DNA of 64,000 nucleotides from assembly GCF_963678835.1 (NCBI RefSeq), contig NZ_OY787469.1, positions 930,001-994,000 on the forward strand, given 5' to 3'. The position numbers were made by a program, and so were the translations under genes. The notes beneath the pieces were generated by a model. That model was not told the DNA's origin. It ran no database searches and was given only the letters and a program-made list of their open reading frames with translations. Positions 44,337-54,272 of the stretch are shown here, piece after piece. Numbering within the stretch: position 1 is the first letter of the stretch; every line of letters begins with the position of its first letter. Source of the DNA: an uncultured Desulfuromonas sp. (GTDB taxonomy: Bacteria; Desulfobacterota; Desulfuromonadia; Desulfuromonadales; Desulfuromonadaceae).

Positions 44337-46388
44337 TCATCCCGATATGAGCTGAGGTGGCTGTACGGTCTGAATGTGGGATGACGTGGAGCTTCGCAAC
44401 GTTGCTTTACGTAAACGAAAGTGTTTAAGCATCTCCTGCATCTGGCACGCTTGCCCGGACAATTCCTCTGAGGCCGCAGCGCTTTCTTCGGCGCTGGCGG
44501 TATTTTGTTGTGTGACCTGATCAATCTGAGTAATACCGATATTGATCTGGTTGACCCCTTCAGCCTGTTCTTTGCTGGCTACGGTAATTTCAGAAATCAG
44601 CTCAGAAACTTTACCGATTTCGGCAACGATCTCTGTCAATGCTTCGGCGGTTTGCTCAGCAATGGCGCTGCCATTGTTGGTTTTTGCGACCGAACTTTCA
44701 ATCAGCTCGGCAGTTTCCTGGGCGGCTTTGGCACTGCGTGCCGCCAGATTGCGCACCTCTTCAGCGACCACGGCAAACCCTTTGCCGTGTTGGCCGGCGC
44801 GAGCCGCTTCGACGGCAGCATTCAGCGCCAGTAAATTGGTCTGAAAGGCAATTTCGTCAATGGTTTTGATGATTTTTGAGATGTTTTGGCTTGAGACATT
44901 AATCTCCGCCATGGCCACGACCATGTTGTTCATTTGCTGGTTGCCTTTTTCGGCCGATTGTTTTGCCCTGTCGGCCAGGGCGTTAGCCTGTCCGGAATGT
45001 TCCGCATTGGCATTGGTTTGCGCCGCGAGTTCATTGAGCGACGAAGAGACCTCCTCCAGAGAGCTGGCGGATTCCGTTGCCCCTTGCGACAGCGCCTGAC
45101 TGGCGTCGGCAATTTCATTGGCTGCCGATGAGATCTGTCCGCTCGCTGTTTGAACCTGCCCCAAGCTGTCGTTAAGTCCCGACACCATTTTTTGTAGCGC
45201 CAGGCCGAGCTGGTCTTCTGGTGACGCCAGTGTGACATCAACATCGAGATTGCCCTCAGCAATCTGTTCAGCTGCTGTTGCGTTTTGTGCCAGGCTTTTA
45301 GCCATGTCGTTCAGAGCCTGAGCCATCTGGCCGATTTCATCACGTTGTTTAATGGCCAGTCGGTTGCTGAAATCGCCACTGGCGATCTTGTTTACCAGTC
45401 CGATTCCGGCAATGATCGGTTTCGTAAGGGTGCGGACAAAAATAAGAGTGGCGATGAGTCCCGCCACCACAGACAGAATGACCAACGTGACGATGAGTGT
45501 CACGGCGTGTTTGTTTTGCTCTTGCAACCTGGGGCCAAGCGTGTCCTGCTCCCTTTTGATATCCAATTTGACCTGTTCAATCATGTGGGCGATATCAGGT
45601 CCGATCACATCGAGTTTTTCATGAATAAGGATGTTGCGCGCGCTGATGATTGTGACCACGTCATCAAACGCGTGTTTATAGGCTTTTTGGTCACGGATAA
45701 CCTTATCGAGCAGCTCACGACGCTGAGGGTTTTGTCGCTCTTGATCAAGCTCCTTCAGCATGGTGCTCATTTCGGAGAACTCATTTTTCGCGTGCTCAAC
45801 CTCACTCTGATTATTGGTATCCAGGTATTCTTCAGCGTAAAAAGTCGCCAACAGAAAGTTTCGCAATGCCAGCGAAGCGCCGTAGGTGGCGGTCATGTCA
45901 TTATCCTGCTTCGCTGACTTGAGAATTTTTGTCAGGTCCTGTTCAATGGCAGGGCCTCGGGTGTCCATGATGTTGTGCACCAGGTTGTTGCGTTTATGAA
46001 TATGTTCGACAACACTGAGGAATGTTTTGTTGTAGCTTTGCAGTTCCTCATCTATCTGGTCGATGAGTTGAGCACGTTGCGGTGATTGGATCTCTTTTTG
46101 CGCGATGGCCATAAACTCAGAGGTTTTCTGCCAGTACTTCTTGTAGTTGGAAAAATCCGTTTCGCTGGCCGAAATAATATAGTTCTTCACGTTCAAGCGA
46201 ACCATTAACAGGTTGGCCTGAACGCGCCCTGCCAGGTTGGTATCACGGGCCATGGATCGATATTTTTGGAAGCCTCGTGATGATGTGTTGAGCGTTGAGT
46301 AGGAGATGCCGCCGACTATTATGAGTAGTATAAGAATGACGCCAAAGCCGACCGAAAGTTTTTTAGCGAGACTGAGATTTTTAAACAC
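44337..46388 (-). CDS. Methyl-accepting chemotaxis protein with HBM-type sensor
   Basis: A 683-residue receptor. Membrane segments are at 8-28 and about 300-325; the periplasmic part (about 35-295) is all helical with two similar modules ([39 protein letters not shown]), as in helical bimodular (HBM) sensors, which bind TCA-cycle acids or similar in known cases. HAMP ([28 protein letters not shown]) and the signalling tip [23 protein letters not shown] follow. Confidence 0.93.
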   Translation of the reverse strand: MFKNLSLAKKLSVGFGVILILLIIVGGISYSTLNTSSRGFQKYRSMARDTNLAGRVQANLLMVRLNVKNYIISASETDFSNYKKYWQKTSEFMAIAQKEIQSPQRAQLIDQIDEELQSYNKTFLSVVEHIHKRNNLVHNIMDTRGPAIEQDLTKILKSAKQDNDMTATYGASLALRNFLLATFYAEEYLDTNNQSEVEHAKNEFSEMSTMLKELDQERQNPQRRELLDKVIRDQKAYKHAFDDVVTIISARNILIHEKLDVIGPDIAHMIEQVKLDIKREQDTLGPRLQEQNKHAVTLIVTLVILSVVAGLIATLIFVRTLTKPIIAGIGLVNKIASGDFSNRLAIKQRDEIGQMAQALNDMAKSLAQNATAAEQIAEGNLDVDVTLASPEDQLGLALQKMVSGLNDSLGQVQTASGQISSAANEIADASQALSQGATESASSLEEVSSSLNELAAQTNANAEHSGQANALADRAKQSAEKGNQQMNNMVVAMAEINVSSQNISKIIKTIDEIAFQTNLLALNAAVEAARAGQHGKGFAVVAEEVRNLAARSAKAAQETAELIESSVAKTNNGSAIAEQTAEALTEIVAEIGKVSELISEITVASKEQAEGVNQINIGITQIDQVTQQNTASAEESAAASEELSGQACQMQEMLKHFRLRKATLRSSTSSHIQTVQPPQLISG

Positions 46389-46814
46389 GTTTCTTTTCCT
46401 CCCAAAGACACTAATTTGTTTTTTTTCGATAATTAAATATGCACAGGTTCCATTAAGCGGTCAAGTTAGAATGTTTTGTTTCTAAGGTGCTGTTTTTTCT
46501 TTGAAAATGCCAATTTTATGAGTATTTCCGGCCGATTTTTGTTTGTCTTTCCGCGCTCTATGGTAAATGCTGCGTTTTATGTTGGTGGGCATGTTTGAGG
46601 TTTAACTCTCTAAATGGCTTTAAAATCAAGGTGATAGTTTTTTGCTACGTATTTTTTTGAGTGGCTCAGGCCGCGATGTTCTCTCTTGGCAGTTTTACCG
46701 TGACTATTGTGGTTTGTTTGCCCTTGCTGAATTCTCTTTCATGTTTTTTTCAGCCAACTTTTTTTGTCGATGAGACGCGGATTTTGTCTTTCGTTTGAAA
46801 ATTTTGCTTGATCT
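46389..46814. other. Divergent intergenic region
   Basis: About 430 AT-rich bases between the chemoreceptor and the arsR-type gene, with many T-runs and no open frame of interest. Promoters of both genes must lie here, but no clear sigma-factor motif was picked out. Confidence 0.4.
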
Positions 46815-46850
46815 GTTTGGCTGTTTGGCTAAAATGCCAAATAGCCAAAC
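46815..46850. promoter_or_regulatory. 36-bp palindromic operator of arsR-type gene
   Basis: GTTTGGCTGTTTGGC and GCCAAATAGCCAAAC, separated by TAAAAT, form an almost perfect palindrome (one mismatch), 18 bases before the ATG of the ArsR-family gene. Each arm holds two TTTGGC units. It is the natural binding site for the dimeric repressor, giving autoregulation. Confidence 0.8.
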
Positions 46851-46867
46851 AAGGAAAGGACGATATC

Positions 46868-47200
46868 ATGGAGCAGATCAAAAAAGAGCGATTTGACGCG
46901 CGCGCGCGGATTTTGAAAGCTTTGGCCCATCCAACTCGGTTGTTTATCGTCGATCAGCTCGAGCAGCAGGAGCGTAGTGTTAATGAACTGACCGCTATGG
47001 TCGGAGTGGATGTGTCCACAGTGTCCAAGCATCTGTCGCAACTCAAACAGGTCGGCATTATCCGCGATGAAAAGCGGGGAAATCAGGTCTTTTACCATTT
47101 GGCGGTTCCCTGCGTGATGAACTTCTTTGACTGTGTCGAAGCGGTGATTGAAGAGCAGCATATCCGGCATATGCGTCTGGTTTATGACGAACGTCGTTAA
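46868..47200 (+). CDS. ArsR-family transcriptional repressor
   Basis: A 110-residue winged-helix protein: ARARILKALAHPTRLFIVDQLEQQERSVNELTAMVGVDVSTVSKHLSQLKQVGIIRDEKRGNQVFYHLAVPCV. The usual ELCVCDL metal motif is absent (SVNELTAM), so the inducer site must use other residues, possibly the C-terminal Cys and His. AAGGAAAGGA precedes the ATG at 46868; the earlier ATG at 46808 lies across the operator. First gene of an operon with a permease and a thioredoxin-like protein. Confidence 0.92.
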   Translation: MEQIKKERFDARARILKALAHPTRLFIVDQLEQQERSVNELTAMVGVDVSTVSKHLSQLKQVGIIRDEKRGNQVFYHLAVPCVMNFFDCVEAVIEEQHIRHMRLVYDERR

Positions 47201-47231
47201 CGGGATTTTCCCGAAGGAGATACAACGAAAA

Positions 47232-48548
47232 ATGCAGTGGAATCGTGAATGGAAATCAGTGGCTTTGATCCTCGGAGTTTTTTTGGCGTGCTACTCCCTG
47301 CCTGTTGAGGCGATCAGTGCGCCGCTGTGGCCGGCCAGCCCGCTGTGGGAAGCATTGTATCTGGTGCGCTGGTATGCTCAGGAGCATGTGTTGCTGTGTC
47401 TGATGCCGGCGTTTCTGATCGCCGGCGCGGTTGGCGTGTTTGTCAGTCAGGCTTCGGTGATGAAGTATCTGGGACCCAAAGCCAATAAAGTAGTGGCTTA
47501 CGGGGTGGCTTCGGTGTCGGGGACGGTATTGGCGGTGTGCTCCTGTACGATTCTGCCGTTGTTTGCCGGGATCTACCGCATGGGTGCCGGATTGGGTCCG
47601 GCGAGTGCCTTTCTTTATTCAGGACCGGCCATTAATGTTCTAGCCATTGTTCTTACGGCATCGGTGTTGGGGCCGGAGATGGGCATTGCCCGCGCCGTGG
47701 GGGCGGTGGTTTTCAGTCTGGTGATCGGGTTGCTGATGCATTTTTTCTTTCGTCGTGAAGAGATGGAAAAGGTGGCTGCTGCCGCTGCCATGCCGGAACC
47801 GGAGGTCGCGCGGCCGTTATGGCAGGTGGGTGTGTATTTCGCCAGTATGGTGGGTATCCTGGTGTTTGCCAATTGGGGCAAGCCGCAGCAGATGGAGGGG
47901 CTGTGGGCGACCATCTGGATGGACAAGTGGTTGATCGTCGGTGGTTTTGGTCTGCTGCTCGGGCAATGCCTGGTCTGGTGGTTCCGTGTCAAAGGGAGCG
48001 CCATTATGGGGGTGGGTATCCCGGTGGTGTTCCTGGCAATTCTATTTCCGGAGCAACCTGTGATTGCTTTTGTTGCCGGACTGTTTGGATTGAGCCTGAT
48101 CCTCAATACCCGCACCGACAATGAGGAATTGCAGGAGTGGTTTGATACCTCATGGGATTTTGCCAAGAAAATTTTACCGCTGTTGTTTTACGGGGTGCTG
48201 ATTGCCGGTGCTCTGCTTGGTCGGCCCGACCATGAGGGATTGATTCCGTCGCATTGGATTGCCTCGCTGGTCGGGGGCAATGGTCTTATGGCCAATGTCA
48301 TGGCCTCGGTGTTGGGGGCGTTTATGTATTTTGCCACTTTGACTGAGGTGCCGATCCTTCAAGGATTGATTGGTGCCGGGATGGGCAAGGGGCCGGCGCT
48401 GGCTCTGCTGCTGGCCGGTCCGGCGCTGTCGCTGCCCAATATGCTGGTGATTCGCAGTGTCATGGGCACCAAGAAAACCGTGGTGTTTGTCTGTCTGGTT
48501 ATTGTTATGGCAACCCTGAGTGGGCTGCTTTACGGGGCGCTGGCCTGA
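47232..48548 (+). CDS. PF03773-type permease (ArsP / SO_0444-like)
   Basis: About 438 residues from the ATG at 47232 (AAGGAG upstream); the frame open from 47148 overlaps the regulator. It has about ten membrane segments and the motif AVCSCTILPLFAGIYRMGAGLGPASAFLYSGPAINVLAI, repeated in weaker form as LTEVPILQGLIGAGMGKGPALALLLAGPALSLPNML. The CxC motif marks the permease family that includes organoarsenical (ArsP) and Cu/Zn (SO_0444) exporters. The TGA is followed with no gap by a hairpin repeat. Confidence 0.88.
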   Translation: MQWNREWKSVALILGVFLACYSLPVEAISAPLWPASPLWEALYLVRWYAQEHVLLCLMPAFLIAGAVGVFVSQASVMKYLGPKANKVVAYGVASVSGTVLAVCSCTILPLFAGIYRMGAGLGPASAFLYSGPAINVLAIVLTASVLGPEMGIARAVGAVVFSLVIGLLMHFFFRREEMEKVAAAAAMPEPEVARPLWQVGVYFASMVGILVFANWGKPQQMEGLWATIWMDKWLIVGGFGLLLGQCLVWWFRVKGSAIMGVGIPVVFLAILFPEQPVIAFVAGLFGLSLILNTRTDNEELQEWFDTSWDFAKKILPLLFYGVLIAGALLGRPDHEGLIPSHWIASLVGGNGLMANVMASVLGAFMYFATLTEVPILQGLIGAGMGKGPALALLLAGPALSLPNMLVIRSVMGTKKTVVFVCLVIVMATLSGLLYGALA

Positions 48549-48702
48549 CAGGCTGTTGAAAAACAGCCTGTGGAGCCCATGGAAGGGCGACCAAAATCAA
48601 GGACAGGTTTTCAAACCCTTGATTTTGTAAGCAAGACGGAAATCGCATTTTCGTCTTGCGTCATTGAAAGGGCCCCGGATGGGATTTTTTTCAACATCCT
48701 GC
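48549..48702 (+). repeat. Three-hairpin repeat element, copy 6
   Basis: Full-length copy in the same orientation as copies 1 and 2. All three hairpins are intact, including AAAATCAAGG and CCTTGATTTT. It begins at the base after the TGA of the permease gene and lies inside the operon, before the thioredoxin-like gene. Confidence 0.92.
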
Positions 48703-48733
48703 TCAACCAACAATGATATGAAGGAGAAGAGAT

Positions 48734-48970
48734 ATGGTAACGATCCAAATTTTGGGAACAGGCTGTCACAAATGTACTGAGCTGGCAAACAATGCCGAGC
48801 AGGCCGCAACAAAATTGGGACTGGAGTACAGCTTAGAGAAAATCACCGATCTGAATCAGATTGTGACATTCGGTTGCATGACGACGCCGGGATTGGTGAT
48901 TAATGGTCAATTGGTCAGCCAGGGGAAATTACTCAAAGCCGAACAGGTCCAATCGTTGTTAAAAAAATAA
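48734..48970 (+). CDS. Thioredoxin-like redox-active disulfide protein
   Basis: A 78-residue protein with IQILGTGCHKCTELANNAEQAATKLG (CxxC motif GCHKC) and FGCMTTPGLVINGQLVSQGK, as in TIGR00412-type small thioredoxins that commonly accompany PF03773 permeases and ArsR regulators. It probably reduces or delivers a thiol-bound metal(loid) to the exporter. AAGGAGAAG precedes the ATG. Confidence 0.9.
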   Translation: MVTIQILGTGCHKCTELANNAEQAATKLGLEYSLEKITDLNQIVTFGCMTTPGLVINGQLVSQGKLLKAEQVQSLLKK

Positions 48971-48992
48971 ATTCAGCAACATAGAACACCAT

Positions 48993-49020
48993 CAAAGGCC
49001 ACTGCTCTTACAGTGGCCTT
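48993..49020 (+). terminator. Rho-independent terminator
   Basis: AAAGGCCACTG and CAGTGGCCTTT form an 11-bp stem followed by T's, 22 bases after the thioredoxin-like gene. Confidence 0.9.
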
Positions 49021-49070
49021 TTTGCGTGGCTTTGCCGCCCTGGGGTGGTATGCAATTTGCTCATTTTTAT

Positions 49071-50391
49071 CACTACTGTCCGGTTAAAAAATCGGTCAAA
49101 GCTTTAAGCTGTTGATAATAATCGTTCTTTGACATAACTGTTCCGTTTTCGATTTGAATTCATCCCGCCAATATGGGGAGATACCATCCATTAACGTAGG
49201 AGGTATCAATGAATTCAGGTCAAACCGTTTTCAGGCAACTGCTGCAGTTTCTGCCACGTCACGATTTCAATCTGTGCGTTCGCCGCTACCGTGGCGATTA
49301 CAGAGCCAGAAAGTTTTCGACTTTCGATCAATTTCTGTGTCTCGCCTACGCCCAAATGGCTGGCCGTGAAAGCTTGCGCGATATCGAAACCTGTTTGAAC
49401 TCTCATCGTGAAAAGCTCTACCACATCGGTTTTCGTGGTTCCGTGTCCCGTTCAACTTTGGCTGATGCCAGTGAGCGCAGAGACTGGCGCATCTTTCAAG
49501 ACTTCAGTCATGTTTTGATTCGCATGGCACAGCAACTTTACTGTGGTGAACCGTTTGCCCTGGAACTTGCTCAACCGCTGTATGCTTTCGATTCAACAAC
49601 GATTGATCTCTGTTTGACACTGTTTCCATGGGCCGAGTTTCGGACAACAAAAGCCGCCGTGAAAATGCATACGCTGCTTGATCTGCGGGGAACTATCCCA
49701 ACGTATGTCGCCGTCACGACAGGCAAGGTGCATGATGTTCGAATGCTCGATTCTCTGCCGGTGACCGAGGATGCCATTTACACGATGGACAAGGCCTATA
49801 CCGATTTCTCGCGACTTTATGCACTGCATCAACAAGGGGCCTTCTTTGTCATCAGAGCAAAAGACAATTTGCGCTATAGGCGGATCTATTCCGCAATCAA
49901 AGACAAGTCTGCCGGGATAAAAGCCGACCAAACGGTCGTCCTGGTCACGCCAAAATCGAAAAAAGACTATCCGGAAAAGCTCCGCCGGATCAGTTATGTT
50001 GACAAAGATCGAAACAAGCATCTGGTCTTTTTGACCAACAATTTTACGGTTTCAGCAGCGACAGTTGCTGAAGTCTATAAGCAGCGCTGGCAGGTGGAAC
50101 TGTTTTTCAAATGGATCAAGCAACACCTGCGGATCAAATCGTTTTACGGGACATCGATCAACGCCGTAAAGAGTCAGATATGGGTAGCAATGAGCATTTA
50201 TCTTCTGGTTGTCATTGCGAAGAAAAAGCTCAAAATCCCATGTGAGCTCTACACTTTTTTACAAATCCTGGAGGTCAATCTGTTTGAGAAAAAGCCCATT
50301 TCATCGATGGTTGCTGATGCTCTCAAACAAATTCAAGACCTCCAAGATAGCAACCAGCTGAATTTATTCAGCTATTAACCGGACAGTAGTG
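49071..50391 (+). mobile_element. IS4-family insertion sequence, intact
   Basis: A 1321-bp element with inverted ends CACTACTGTCCGGTTAA and TTAACCGGACAGTAGTG, flanked by a perfect 9-bp direct repeat CATTTTTAT (49062-49070 and 50392-50400). Intact ends and duplication suggest a recent insertion. Confidence 0.95.
49209..50378 (+). CDS. IS4-family transposase
   Basis: A 389-residue DDE transposase. The N-terminal domain (RARKFSTFDQFLCLAYAQMAGRESLRDIE) is followed by the first Asp in LYAFDSTTIDLCLTLFPWAEFRTTKAAVKMHTLLDLRG, the second in YTMDKAYTDFSRLYAL, and the YREK-type signature with Glu in YKQRWQVELFFKWIKQHLRIKSFYGTS. It resembles the ISPepr1 group. GGAGG precedes the ATG. Confidence 0.95.
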   Translation: MNSGQTVFRQLLQFLPRHDFNLCVRRYRGDYRARKFSTFDQFLCLAYAQMAGRESLRDIETCLNSHREKLYHIGFRGSVSRSTLADASERRDWRIFQDFSHVLIRMAQQLYCGEPFALELAQPLYAFDSTTIDLCLTLFPWAEFRTTKAAVKMHTLLDLRGTIPTYVAVTTGKVHDVRMLDSLPVTEDAIYTMDKAYTDFSRLYALHQQGAFFVIRAKDNLRYRRIYSAIKDKSAGIKADQTVVLVTPKSKKDYPEKLRRISYVDKDRNKHLVFLTNNFTVSAATVAEVYKQRWQVELFFKWIKQHLRIKSFYGTSINAVKSQIWVAMSIYLLVVIAKKKLKIPCELYTFLQILEVNLFEKKPISSMVADALKQIQDLQDSNQLNLFSY

Positions 50392-50613
50392 CATTTTTAT
50401 AAGTAAAACAGGCAGACTCAGATGCTTCAAAACAGGACGTGTCTTGTAAGTCTCTGATTTTTTAGAAGTTTTATACTTTGGCCGTGAGCCGATTTTATTT
50501 GTTTGCTGCCGGGAATGGCAGCGCGTGCTCAGATCGGGTTCCCAGGAGCTGCATCATCTCAACACAGACTGTTCCAAAATGCGACGGCATGCTTGTCGTC
50601 AAGGAGATGTGCC

Positions 50614-51282
50614 ATGTCACAACCGGTTATGGATATCGTCAACGCGATTGTTTCCGAAGGCGAGCACCTGCTCGAAGCCCAGCAGTATCGGCGTGCTCTG
50701 CCGTGTTTTATCGAGTCGGCCCGTCTGTGTCGCCAGGTCAGTCAGGACGCCTACGTGCGACAGATGACGATCGTTGCCAGCCTTTACTTTGAACTGGATC
50801 AGATTGAGGAGTGTCTTGATGTGTATCGTTCCCTTTATGACGGGTTTGCCGCAGAGCAGAATCTGGCTGCCCAGGCACGGGTCCTCAATAACATGGGGTT
50901 GATATATCGGCGCAATGGCCAGCACGACGCGGCATTGGCGCATTATCAACGCGCCCGTGAGCTGTTTGAAATTCTCGACGATGTCTATCATATTGCCGAA
51001 CAGTTTGAAAATATCGGCATGGTTTATCGCGATAAACAGGATTACCTGCTCGGTCTGAAAAATTATCACGATGCCCTGAAGTTGTTTACGTTACTAAACA
51101 ATCGCGGAAAAATTGCCGATCTACATAGTAGTGTTGCACAAATTACGGCCATTCAGGGAGATACCGATGCCGCCCTGCAATGGTACCAGGCGGCACTGGA
51201 TTTGTATGAAGGCGTCGATGATGGAGAGAGGTGCCAGCATATCGTGCAACATGTTGAAACATTGCGAGCTGTCGCCAGCTAG
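50614..51282 (+). CDS. TPR-repeat protein
   Basis: About 222 residues from the ATG at 50614, preceded by AAGGAG; the earlier ATG at 50503 has no ribosome site. At least five tetratricopeptide repeats are visible (ARVLNNMGLIYRRNGQHDAALAHYQRARELFE; AEQFENIGMVYRDKQDYLLGLKNYHDALKLF). No enzymatic domain is present, so it is probably a protein-interaction scaffold. It precedes the DUF4125 gene by 85 bases. Confidence 0.85.
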   Translation: MSQPVMDIVNAIVSEGEHLLEAQQYRRALPCFIESARLCRQVSQDAYVRQMTIVASLYFELDQIEECLDVYRSLYDGFAAEQNLAAQARVLNNMGLIYRRNGQHDAALAHYQRARELFEILDDVYHIAEQFENIGMVYRDKQDYLLGLKNYHDALKLFTLLNNRGKIADLHSSVAQITAIQGDTDAALQWYQAALDLYEGVDDGERCQHIVQHVETLRAVAS

Positions 51283-51367
51283 CAGGAGGCTTGTTTGCCA
51301 CCTGACTGGGCGGACAATGCGGGCGACTGGTGACAAGGTTAAGGCCTGATGCCGGGAGAAACAACCG

Positions 51368-52036
51368 ATGATGACACAGCCGACACAACTGATTGAACGA
51401 ATCGTCAAGCGGGAACTGGAGATGTTTTTAACCATGCCTGCTCGCCATCAACACCTTTGCCACGAAGACTCCGAAAGTTTCAAGCAGCATCGCCGGGCAC
51501 GCTTTATCTGCTGGTCGTTGCGCACCCTGGCCAGCTATCTGCAAGATCTTGATACCTCTCATCATGCCGGAATCAACCTGATGACGGTAAAATACGCTCA
51601 CATGGAAAAACTGATCCCCCGTCACAACGATACGGCTCTTGTCGATGCCTTGCTCACTGCTCTCTGTCGCTGGGAGGAAGAGTGTGCGGAATGTTATCCC
51701 CACTTCATGGCTCAGGGGCGAGCTCCGTTTGTCAATGGCGGCCAAGCACAACTGGTTCCCTTTGAGATCAGTTTGCGCGGTGAATTGGAGAGCTATTCAC
51801 TACAAACGCTGAAATTGCTGTGGCGCGATGTGCTGCGGTTGCAACAGCGGGGTGAAAATCTGTCGAAAAAAACCTATCAGTACCTGATTGAACAGTGGGG
51901 GCTCGACAGCATTGAACATCTTGAAGAGTTCATGGCACGACATCCGGCCAGCATGTCGAGAAAAGTGGCCAGAGGTGCCAATGAGGTACACGCCTCAACG
52001 CATAAAACGACAGCCATGAAAATTCCGGTCCATTAG
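51368..52036 (+). CDS. DUF4125 family protein
   Basis: A 222-residue protein with the family pattern: ELEMFLTMPARHQHLCHEDSESFKQHRRARFICWSLRTLASYLQDL, then NLMTVKYAHMEKLIP. DUF4125 proteins occur in anaerobes and have no assigned role; the conserved His/Cys/Glu residues hint at a metal site. Likely co-transcribed with the TPR protein. The TAG is followed with no gap by a hairpin repeat. Confidence 0.8.
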   Translation: MMTQPTQLIERIVKRELEMFLTMPARHQHLCHEDSESFKQHRRARFICWSLRTLASYLQDLDTSHHAGINLMTVKYAHMEKLIPRHNDTALVDALLTALCRWEEECAECYPHFMAQGRAPFVNGGQAQLVPFEISLRGELESYSLQTLKLLWRDVLRLQQRGENLSKKTYQYLIEQWGLDSIEHLEEFMARHPASMSRKVARGANEVHASTHKTTAMKIPVH

Positions 52037-52165
52037 CAGGCTGTTGAAAAACAGCCTATGGAGTCCATGGACGGGCGACCAAAATCAAGGACATTTTTTC
52101 AAGTGCTTGATTTTGTAAGCAAGACGGAAATCGCATTTTCGGCTTGCACCGTTGAAGCCCCCCTG
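52037..52165 (+). repeat. Three-hairpin repeat element, copy 7 (right end lost)
   Basis: Starts at the base after the TAG of the DUF4125 gene with the GAAA-loop hairpin, keeps most of the second and third stems, and loses similarity after GCACCGTTGAA. An insertion sequence begins 81 bases later. Confidence 0.88.
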
Positions 52166-52246
52166 GTTGGTCCCTGTTTTGTTTTCGTGTTACCTCTCCC
52201 CTTTCTGCACTCGAACGAGCTGCTGTAGCTGCTTAAACTGTTAGTT

Positions 52247-53910
52247 AGTGTCCATCCGGAAAGCCTGGATTTCCAGAGAGTGAGATGGCAGTCTCCGGCG
52301 AAGAAGGCTCAGTATTGGACCTTCCTCCCGGGGACCGCTTGAATTTTCATCTTGACACACGGTTCTTTCACAATTTTAGGCGCACCACCGCCTGTGTTTC
52401 TGGCTATCTCTGGTTTGGATTAAGCCAGCCTGATACGCGCCATGGCCAGCAGGTTGTAGGAAACCACGCTGCTGCGGACGTATTGCTTAAAGCCAGCCCA
52501 GCCGGACCAGGTGCAACGGTCAAGCCCGAAGGCCCTCTTGAGTGCAGAAATTCCGGCCTCGATTCCGGCTCGAAAATTCCTCAGGCGCTTATAGACCCAG
52601 TTGCTTTTGGCCATCGCCAAAACGGACAGCCCGCGCCGCTTGGCAAAGACAGCATCCTTGACCTGGTTCGACTTGGCGAAGTCCAAATTGCTCTTGGAGG
52701 CAAACCCGCCGTCGGCGCTCACCTGGCGCGGCATGCGCCCAAAAAGTTGCTGCTGCCGTTCAAGGAGCATTTGGTAACGATCACTGTCCGCCGGATTGCC
52801 CGACTCGATGAGACAATCGAGAATCAGGGTCGATGGGCCACCAGTGAAAAACACTTTGTGGCCGTAGGTGATGTCCCGCTGCCCCTTGACGATAATGTCG
52901 CTGTGTTCCTCGAAAAAGGAGACGACCTTTTCCGAAGCCGGTACGGTTTCGCCGTTGATCACGCGGCGCCGGGTCTGGTCGATGACCTTACCCAGCAGAC
53001 CGACGGCCCGCTCCAGATTTGCCGCGATCCCCTGGGCGCTGAGCAACTCAAGGCCCTGATAGGCACGCAGTTCGGCAATCGCCGGCAGGGCATAGTTGAC
53101 GACGCGTTCGGCATAGTGAAGTAGATCCTGATAGGCGGTTTTACAAACCTGCTCTTTTCTGGTATTGAGAATGGTCATCACCCGCTTTTTGACCACGCGG
53201 TTATGGTCGCTGTAGCGGTAGGAAGGGGCTGGGGAGAGGGCCTTCCCGGCACCGAGCCAGCGGGTGATAATCCGAATGCCATCGGCCAAAAGAGTGGAAT
53301 CTGTCGGATGGTGGATATCGGTTTCGATGGCCGTTGAGTCGATGCGGATCTTGCGTCCTTTTTCGATCTTATGTTTGACGGCGTAATCGATGAGCAGGCG
53401 ATGAATCTCTTCCCAGCTCTGCTCGGAAATCGCCTTGATGTTCTCCTGCAGGATCGATTTGCGGGGATATTGTCCCATGTCCAGGCGAGCGAAACGACGA
53501 AAGGCAGAGGAGTCATCCAGGTGAAAGGCAAGCTCCTCGTAACTGAGCTGCCGATATTGTTTCAGAACGGCACAGCGCAAGACCTGCTCGGCGGTCAACC
53601 CCTGACGACCGGTATCGGCCCGTTTGGTCTTGACCAGATCATCAAAAACGACTTGAAGCAAACCTGGAGTGTCATCGAGGATTCGTGACATCTGCTCCAA
53701 TTCTTTACCGATCTGGGTATTGTTGACAGTCATAAACAGGCTCAGTTGGGGGTTACGTTTTTGGCGCATTGAATGCCTCCTGAAAAGATGATTGTCATTC
53801 AATATCAGGTGGTTACATTCACCATTGTTGCAGAATACGCCTATTCTTGAAAGCTTAAAATGTTGCTTTCGTTTGTGAAATTAGCACGTTAACGTTTCCG
53901 GATGGACACT
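52247..53910 (-). mobile_element. 1664-bp DDE insertion sequence, copy 2
   Basis: Same length and ends as the copy at 9901, in the opposite orientation, flanked by the 4-bp direct repeat AGTT (52243-52246 and 53911-53914). The translated transposases are identical. Confidence 0.95.
52420..53769 (-). CDS. DDE transposase (ISNCY/IS1182-like), copy 2
   Basis: Identical in translation to the transposase at 10042-11391, with the same ribosome site and start at the equivalent ATG (53769). It is intact, so either copy could supply transposase for both. Confidence 0.93.
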   Translation of the reverse strand: MRQKRNPQLSLFMTVNNTQIGKELEQMSRILDDTPGLLQVVFDDLVKTKRADTGRQGLTAEQVLRCAVLKQYRQLSYEELAFHLDDSSAFRRFARLDMGQYPRKSILQENIKAISEQSWEEIHRLLIDYAVKHKIEKGRKIRIDSTAIETDIHHPTDSTLLADGIRIITRWLGAGKALSPAPSYRYSDHNRVVKKRVMTILNTRKEQVCKTAYQDLLHYAERVVNYALPAIAELRAYQGLELLSAQGIAANLERAVGLLGKVIDQTRRRVINGETVPASEKVVSFFEEHSDIIVKGQRDITYGHKVFFTGGPSTLILDCLIESGNPADSDRYQMLLERQQQLFGRMPRQVSADGGFASKSNLDFAKSNQVKDAVFAKRRGLSVLAMAKSNWVYKRLRNFRAGIEAGISALKRAFGLDRCTWSGWAGFKQYVRSSVVSYNLLAMARIRLA

Positions 53911-53914
53911 AGTT

Positions 53915-54272
53915 ATTGCTCACATTTGACATTGTCTTATAGATATGTTTGATTAACTCGAGGTGTGTTCCCCCGGATCTGATGCATTTTATGGGAACCA
54001 TGCTTGGAACGGTCAACATATTTCCGTTCTCAATCGGTGTAAAAACCGTCTCTTTTCGGTCTGGACTCTAGTCCCGATTGTCTATGCAGTTCCCTTGCCG
54101 CTTAATCGATCGCAGCAAGGGATAACGCAACAATACTAATAGCGCTTGGTCGTGCTGGCTTTTTCTATCGTTTTGCGGGAATTGTGTTCCGCTGAAGGTC
54201 GTTTCGACCAGGGGTCATTTAATGGCTGCCGTTATGGTGAGCTGTACATAAATGCGCTTGGAGAAAAAAGTC
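53915..54272. other. Region upstream of BCCT gene
   Basis: About 358 bases with no gene recognised. A TTGACA hexamer near 53927 has no good -10 partner, and a small GGTCGTTTCGACC palindrome lies near 54198. The promoter of the carrier gene should be here. Confidence 0.35.
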
